A stretch of 64,000 nt of DNA from Amorphochlora amoebiformis (Eukaryota > Cercozoa > Chlorarachniophyceae): the NCBI GenBank assembly GCA_054601695.1, contig BAAHQB010000139.1, positions 1-64,000 of the forward strand, read 5' to 3'. The notes under the pieces were generated by a model. The model was not told where the DNA came from, made no database searches, and saw only the letters and a list, made by a program, of their open reading frames with translations. Positions 1-64,000 of this stretch are shown here, piece by piece. Position numbers and translations under genes: made by a program. Position 1 is the first letter of the stretch; each line of letters begins with the position of its first letter.

Positions 1-167
1 CAACCGCCGTCACAAACCGGCAGTAGTGCATAGAAATTTTTAGATATCTGTTTTAAATCGAATCGTTTGTATCACAATAATTAAACTAAATCAATTTTTT
101 AATTATGCAACTAATTATTGAACGACACGCACAGCACAATCAATAGCATTTTCTAACAAATTTGGCG

Positions 168-232
<65 letters not shown>

Positions 233-237
233 ACAAA

Positions 238-1419
238 CTAAACTTGTTCATTTTGTCTTCGAGCATTACGTCTCAACAATCTATCTTTCCGCTCCCCTGC
301 CTTGTGTTCTGCAACAAGCATTCGTTCAAAGTTTCTGTTCGATATGTTGACCGCCAAGACCTCATCGATAGCAAAGCGCCTCCTCGGACCATGGTCTTCT
401 TCGTTGCTATCGTCATGTTGATCCTCGTCGGTAGCTGGTTGTGGAGAGCTTCTATCACGACGGCGACGCTTAGTCTGTGGTTGTGGAGCTTTGGCTATTG
501 TTCCAAGACGTTCAGCCATCGCCCATGACCGTTTGACCTCAGCCTTGTAAGCCTCGTTGCGCACAAACTCTCGCAGAGGGGGGAATTTATTCTTGACCTG
601 AACGAGACCGAATACAAGATGTGCGATCTGTGGGTGAACATTTCTGTCATGATGCCACGATCGCATGCTCTTGAACTGCTTGACCCTGCTGAAGACGTTC
701 TCAACTATAGTGCGATCTCGAGAATGGTCGTTGTTCCATTATATCTGCCATTCTGTGAGAGATCCGCCACGAGGCCTCCTGATTGGACACACATACTCGG
801 GGTCTTTCCTGCAGAGATAAGCTCCATCGGCGCCAATCCGTTCGAAGAATTTCAGCTTGCTCGATAACCCACCCTCACGATTGATGGTGATGTCTCCTTT
901 GGAGCCAGCAGGGTCTCCATCGCTCAGCCAACAGATGTCCCCGGTATCTGTTGATACCGCTATGGCGTAGCGCATGCCGTAGCCACGTCGCTTGAAGGAG
1001 TAGTGCTTCTTCCTATCATTTGTACTAGCTGGCGCATTTACACAAAAATCGGACGAGTCGGTGAACAAAGAGCAGTATTGTGTTGGACCGTCTAGGCGAA
1101 TGCAGTTTTTGAATCGATGGTCGCATGGACACATGAGCACTTAGTGTTGCTAGCGAGGCCCATATCCGTTTGGCGTACGTTTGCCTAGAAAGCTTCCATG
1201 TGGCCCTCCCTGTTCACCAGTGGGATACACCCAAGCGAAATGCAAAAGCATCATCATGTCCATCATGGTGACCTCGGTCAACGGGTTGTAGGTATCGAAA
1301 AGATACACAAACTCTTTGAGAGACAGTCCCATTATTGATATGAACCGTGCCGATGAGAATTTGAAGAAATAACGTTCGAAAACAGTTATTGCTATGTCTC
1401 TCGTCCTGAAAACAAACAA
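238..1419 (-). pseudogene. PIF/Harbinger-like DDE transposase, interrupted by stops
   Basis: One reading frame runs leftward from about 1419 to 238 and resembles the DDE_Tnp_4 family of PIF/Harbinger transposases, which cut and paste DNA with a metal-binding Asp-Asp-Glu triad. Family landmarks appear in order: TDSSDF (first Asp), YSFKRRGYGMRYAIAVS and the GDI..LSDGDPAG core, GADGAYL (second Asp), and TIVENVFSRVKQF (Glu, at about 705-680) followed by MRSWHHDRNVHPQIAHLVFG. The C-terminal tail is rich in Arg and Asp. The frame carries three in-frame stops (TAG 1150-1152, TAA 1144-1146, TAA 739-741), with no frameshift needed between the segments. All three catalytic residues survive, so decay looks recent. 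The N-terminus is not certain. It is divergent from, and probably the partner of, the SANT-like gene at 1861-3112. Confidence 0.8.
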
Positions 1420-1466
1420 AATTATCCACTGTTTTCTCTCTTCCCATCATCTGCACCTACCCAACT

Positions 1467-1536
1467 GGTTAACCACCCGGTTAACCACCCGGTTAACCAC
1501 CCGGTTAACCACCCGGTTAACCACCCGGTTAACCAC
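1467..1536. repeat. Six-copy 12-bp palindromic GGTTAACC array
   Basis: The unit GGTTAACCACCC is repeated about six times. A related stretch at 1683-1735 has CCGGTTAACCACGTGGTTAA followed by three CCCGGCAATA/CCCGGTAATA units. GTGGTTAACCAC is a perfect palindrome. The array sits between the two divergent transposon genes, where a shared promoter or binding sites for the Myb-like partner protein would be expected; that role is inferred only from position and symmetry. Confidence 0.75.
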
Positions 1537-1860
1537 GATGGAAAACAGCCCGGCAATAACATTTAATTTCATGTTTACTGGTTTTTATGCGCGGGAATAC
1601 ACACCCAGGGACGCCCTCCATCGCCCAAATCCGGTGTCTTTTTGTGATTTGGGTAAATAGGCCTAATCCCGGTCATTGACCATCCGGTTAACCACGTGGT
1701 TAACCACCCGGCAATACCCGGCAATACCCGGTAATATCGGAAATTCCAGAATTATCAATTTAGGTATTATTAGACTATTGACAAGATTATGATTTTCTCG
1801 GCCACAATTCGCGAGCACACACGCACATTTACCCGCCAAATCTCAACCGCCAACCTGATC

Positions 1861-3112
1861 ATGGGGAAGTCGAACTGGACTCCAGCGCAGATCCAAACTC
1901 TGAAGAATGGATAGAAAACAATCCCCAAGGGCGAGAAAAACAGGTGGGCCTACCTCTCCATGAACGTCTTCAAGGGCAAGAAGGATCCAGAACAGATTCG
2001 AAACAAGATCAAATACCTCAAGACCATGGGAAACTTCATGGACCAGACAGCTGAGCCCATCATTGGACCATCATCTGCCGGCGAGACCCCCCCCCGAAGA
2101 AATCGGCTCTGAAGAGCACAAGGCCATGGCGTACAAGTCTGAAAAGAAGGAGCTTATGAACCGTCTCGCAACCGGGCCTCCAAGCGTGAAGCTCGTCCTG
2201 AAGAACGAGACAGTCGTCATGTTTCACCGGCCGGGGATCGCCAAATTCAGCTTCAAGGTCTACCCCGACTACGGACTTTTCGTGTGGAAGGTCAAGTACA
2301 TGCACCCCAAGGATATGGACATCTTCAATTCCCCAAGCACCATGTTCGAGTCTGGAGTCAAAGTGTCCAAGCGGATTATGAAAGCCCTCTACGAGGATCA
2401 CACTGAACAAGAAGAGCTCGTCTACGCATACAAAGTCCCAGATGGAGTGCGATCAGAAGCTGGGTCATGGAGTTGGCGCAAGAACAAGCATTGGATCGGC
2501 ATATGTTTCCAGAACATCACAACGGATTCTGAGGAACTCGACTGCAACAGTGATGAAGAGAGTGTCGGCTGAAGTCTTCAGCTGCTCCGTCGCTACTCCA
2601 AGAAGCCCATGTCTCCCGTTTCTTCCATCACGCAGTCTGCCGATTTCGAGGAGGACTCTAAACAGCATGACGATTGCACGGGGGACGAATTGGAGCCACG
2701 AGAGGGCGTCCAGCAGGAAATGACGATGGACGACCTGGATGCTATTGGCGATGAGGGAAGCGATTGCGTGTCTTGTGGCTCAATAGAATCTGCGGCAGAC
2801 GACAGCAACCGATCCAGCATCGCACTGCGGAGCTACCAAGAGAGATCGCCTCAAAGCTGGGAGGATCCAGAATGGAAGGAAGGTGACGAGGAGGCCTATG
2901 ACTCAGGGGACAGTGAAAAAGAATACAATCCTACTGATGAGGAATACACTGCAACCTTCCGGCAACGACGATTGTGTCGCGTCTCTGACATCAAGTGCAC
3001 ACAATCCAACTATAGAGATAATAGTGATAGTTCAGACATTATTGTTATTAAAAAAAACTCCTGTGAAGCGACTCAAAAATCCTTATTTCCGCAAAATGTT
3101 TGGCCAAGTTGA
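1861..3112 (+). pseudogene. Myb/SANT-like DNA-binding partner gene of the Harbinger element, decayed
   Basis: The ATG at 1861 opens a frame with a SANT/Myb-like domain: an early Trp (NWTPAQIQTL), a central Trp (KNRWAYLSMNVF) and a third-helix region (DPEQIRNKIKYLKTMG). PIF/Harbinger elements typically encode such a protein beside the transposase to bring it to DNA. An in-frame TAG lies at 1912-1914. A run of nine C at 2087-2095 separates this frame from the next open frame (to 2572), whose product has HRPGIAKFSF and basic stretches. A TGA at 2570-2572 divides that from a strongly acidic Ser/Asp/Glu-rich tail (2609-3112) in the same frame. The simplest reading is a pseudogene with one frameshift and two stops; an intron around 2570 is possible. 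Confidence 0.6.
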
Positions 3113-3548
3113 TAATCAGTTATAAATCTTACAGACGATTAAATTTGTTCAATTAACTATTTCGATATTATTCTTTGAGCCATTGTGTATATATTTGTCT
3201 GTATTCTAGTCTAGCTAGTGTATTACCCACGTGAACGCGTAATTTAACAAGGCCTTATATATCTAGATATATATATAACATATACGTAGATCATATATCA
3301 TAGTATATCTGGATATATACATCATCACAGCACACATGAAATATACACACACATACACGTCAGACGTGTATGTGCACAAATATATTGTACATATTATACA
3401 TATATATATATGCAAACACGCATATGTGTACAATATGATTGCACACACACATATACTAGATATAATATGTGTATAGATATATATATATACATTATATGCA
3501 GTCTATGAAAAGATTTGAATATATAGGAATACAATATATATAATCTAG

Positions 3549-3617
<69 letters not shown>

Positions 3618-4035
3618 ACAGATACATTTGGGTGTACAGTCAAGGCGTTATTTGTCTTTTGACATTCAAGACGCGGGGTTTCTTGACAGTCAAGACGTGG
3701 GGTGTGTGAGACAACGATTCTTGATCTGATAGTATAATATGTATTAATCTAGTACCTCCTAAGGTAAGGTACGGTACGATACGGTTTGTACATGCGCAAA
3801 TATACCTAAGTACATGCGTACATGAGAATTACAGGAGTATATCGTATATAATAAGTACATAGGCATAATACACATAGGCGTTGTACATGAACATATGCAT
3901 ACATGTTCGTATACGAGCTGGGAATATGTCTACATTTGTATATGAGTTGAACAATAAGTGTATTACATGTACATCAATACGTACATGTACATGCTGCATA
4001 AATTTACATCAATGCGAAAGAACAATCAATACTCA
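3113..4035. other. AT-rich intergenic sequence with three copies of a dispersed minisatellite
   Basis: I see no gene. Positions 3250-3620 are degenerate and then pure (TA)n. At about 3634-3712 there are three copies of a motif resembling TTGACAGTCAAGACGCGG, the same unit that forms the large array at 50250-51205. No terminal inverted repeat of the transposon could be identified here. Confidence 0.6.
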
Positions 4036-4039
4036 GATA

Positions 4040-4880
4040 CTCAATGTACACGCGTTGCGTACATGAACATGCGCACATGTACAATACTGCGTACATGTAC
4101 ATGCGTACATACATGTAAATGCGTACATACATGTACATGCGTACATACATGTACAGACGTACATGTACAAGCGTGCATGTACAAGCGTACATGTACATGC
4201 GTACATGTATATGCGTACATGTACATGCGTACATGTACATGCGTACATGTACATGCGTACATGTACATGCGTACATGTACATGCGTACATGTACATGCGT
4301 ACATGTACATGCGATGTACATGCGTACATGTACATGCGTACATGTACATGCGTACATGTACATGCGTACATGTACATGCGTACCTGTACATGCGTACATG
4401 TACATGCGTACCTGTACATGCGTACATGTACATGCGTACCTGTACATGCGTACATGTACATGCGTACATGTACATGCGTACATTTACCCATGTACATGTA
4501 CATGCGTACATGTACATGCGTACATGTATACATGTACATGCGTACATGTACATGCGTACATGTACATGCGTACATGTACATGCGTACATGTACATGCGTA
4601 CATGTACATGCGTACATGTACATGCATACATGTCCATGCGTACATGAACATGCGTACACGTACAATGAGTACATGTACATTCATGCTACATGTACATGTG
4701 TACTACATGTACATGCGTACATGTAAGCATGTACATGCGTATATGTATATGCGTACATGTAAATGCGTACACGTACAATGCGTACACGTACAATGCGTAC
4801 ATGTACATTTATGATGTACAAGTGTACTACATGTACATGCGTACATGTACATGCGTGCATTTACATGCGTACATGTACAG
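4040..4880. repeat. 14-bp minisatellite ATGCGTACATGTAC
   Basis: About 840 bp of imperfect tandem copies of ATGCGTACATGTAC. Every base alternates purine-pyrimidine and the core GTACATGTAC is its own reverse complement, so each unit can fold back and the array has Z-DNA or cruciform potential. Because 14 is not a multiple of three and no unit contains a stop in most frames, long open frames of Met/Tyr/Arg/Thr/Cys/Val/His appear on both strands; these are repeat artefacts. Confidence 0.9.
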
Positions 4881-63590
<58,710 letters not shown>

Positions 63591-63606
63591 CTATATATAT
63601 ATATAT

Positions 63607-63661
<55 letters not shown>

Positions 63662-63765
63662 ATATAATATATATATATATATAAGTATATAGAAGAAGAT
63701 CCTTGTGTTCCTGTCTCAATATATATATGTACATATATATTATATGTATATATATATATATATAT

Positions 63766-63796
<31 letters not shown>

Positions 63797-64000
63797 AATA
63801 TATATATGAATATATATATATATATATAATATGTTAAAATCTATATACGCGCATCAAAGGTATATTTTGAATGTGTACAACCTACACAGTTACATGTATG
63901 CACACATATAAATATATACAAAACATATATATATATGTATATATTTGTATATTATATACCATTGTATGTATTGTAAATTATTGATGTATAACTCCAATAC

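Noticed and set aside
238-2572. Reassigned genetic code (TAA/TAG read as Gln), suggested by in-frame stops in the transposon
   Set aside because: About 2,100 codons of the spliced gene contain no in-frame TAA or TAG, and those codons correctly delimit exon phases. Decay of the transposon explains the stops.
1-3260. Terminal inverted repeats for the Harbinger element
   Set aside because: Only a weak AACAAATTT match was found between the flanks; the left end may lie outside the window.
4004-4814. Several open frames over 150 codons on both strands
   Set aside because: They arise from the 14-bp palindromic array; equivalent frames exist in every phase and on both strands.

Overview
The window is eukaryotic nuclear DNA, probably from a microbial eukaryote (protist or alga; I cannot name the lineage). 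It holds spliced genes with short exons, introns made almost entirely of (TA)n, interstitial TTAGGG/CCCTAA arrays, and a decayed two-gene DNA transposon of the PIF/Harbinger type. I see no bacterial-style operons, rRNA or tRNA genes.

Layout. Positions 1-3.1 kb hold the decayed element: a minus-strand DDE transposase relic, a short array of GGTTAACC palindromes, and a divergent plus-strand Myb/SANT-like partner gene. Positions 3.1-5.76 kb are intergenic, with a 14-bp palindromic minisatellite.

From 5,766 to at least 63,590 the minus strand reads as one very large gene of about 65 short exons, roughly 6.3 kb of coding sequence in 58 kb. Its 5' end lies beyond the right edge of the window. I assembled it by hand from splice sites and reading phase. 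Junction phases agree from 63.6 kb to 26.1 kb and again from 24.3 kb to the stop codon; one stretch, 26.1-24.3 kb, is not resolved. From N to C terminus the deduced protein has an Nbr1-type four-tryptophan (FW) domain, a co-chaperone-like TPR block, a second FW domain, a Cys-rich region, a complete tyrosine-kinase-like (TKL) protein kinase with its catalytic residues intact, a NACHT-type STAND NTPase, a long kinesin-light-chain-like TPR array and a hydrophilic tail. This looks like a receptor or signal-integration protein: TPR and FW domains as sensor or adaptor surfaces, NACHT as the nucleotide switch, kinase as output. I know of no described protein with this architecture.

The second striking feature is how the introns have evolved. 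At more than twenty exons, fragments of the exon edge have been duplicated into the neighbouring intron together with the splice site. Fragments carrying the 3' end plus donor lie downstream of the exon; fragments carrying the acceptor plus 5' end lie upstream. Several unrelated tandem arrays (25-bp minisatellite, telomere-like repeat, GA-rich repeat) begin exactly at a splice donor. Nearly all the long open reading frames in the window are translations of these simple repeats and are not genes.
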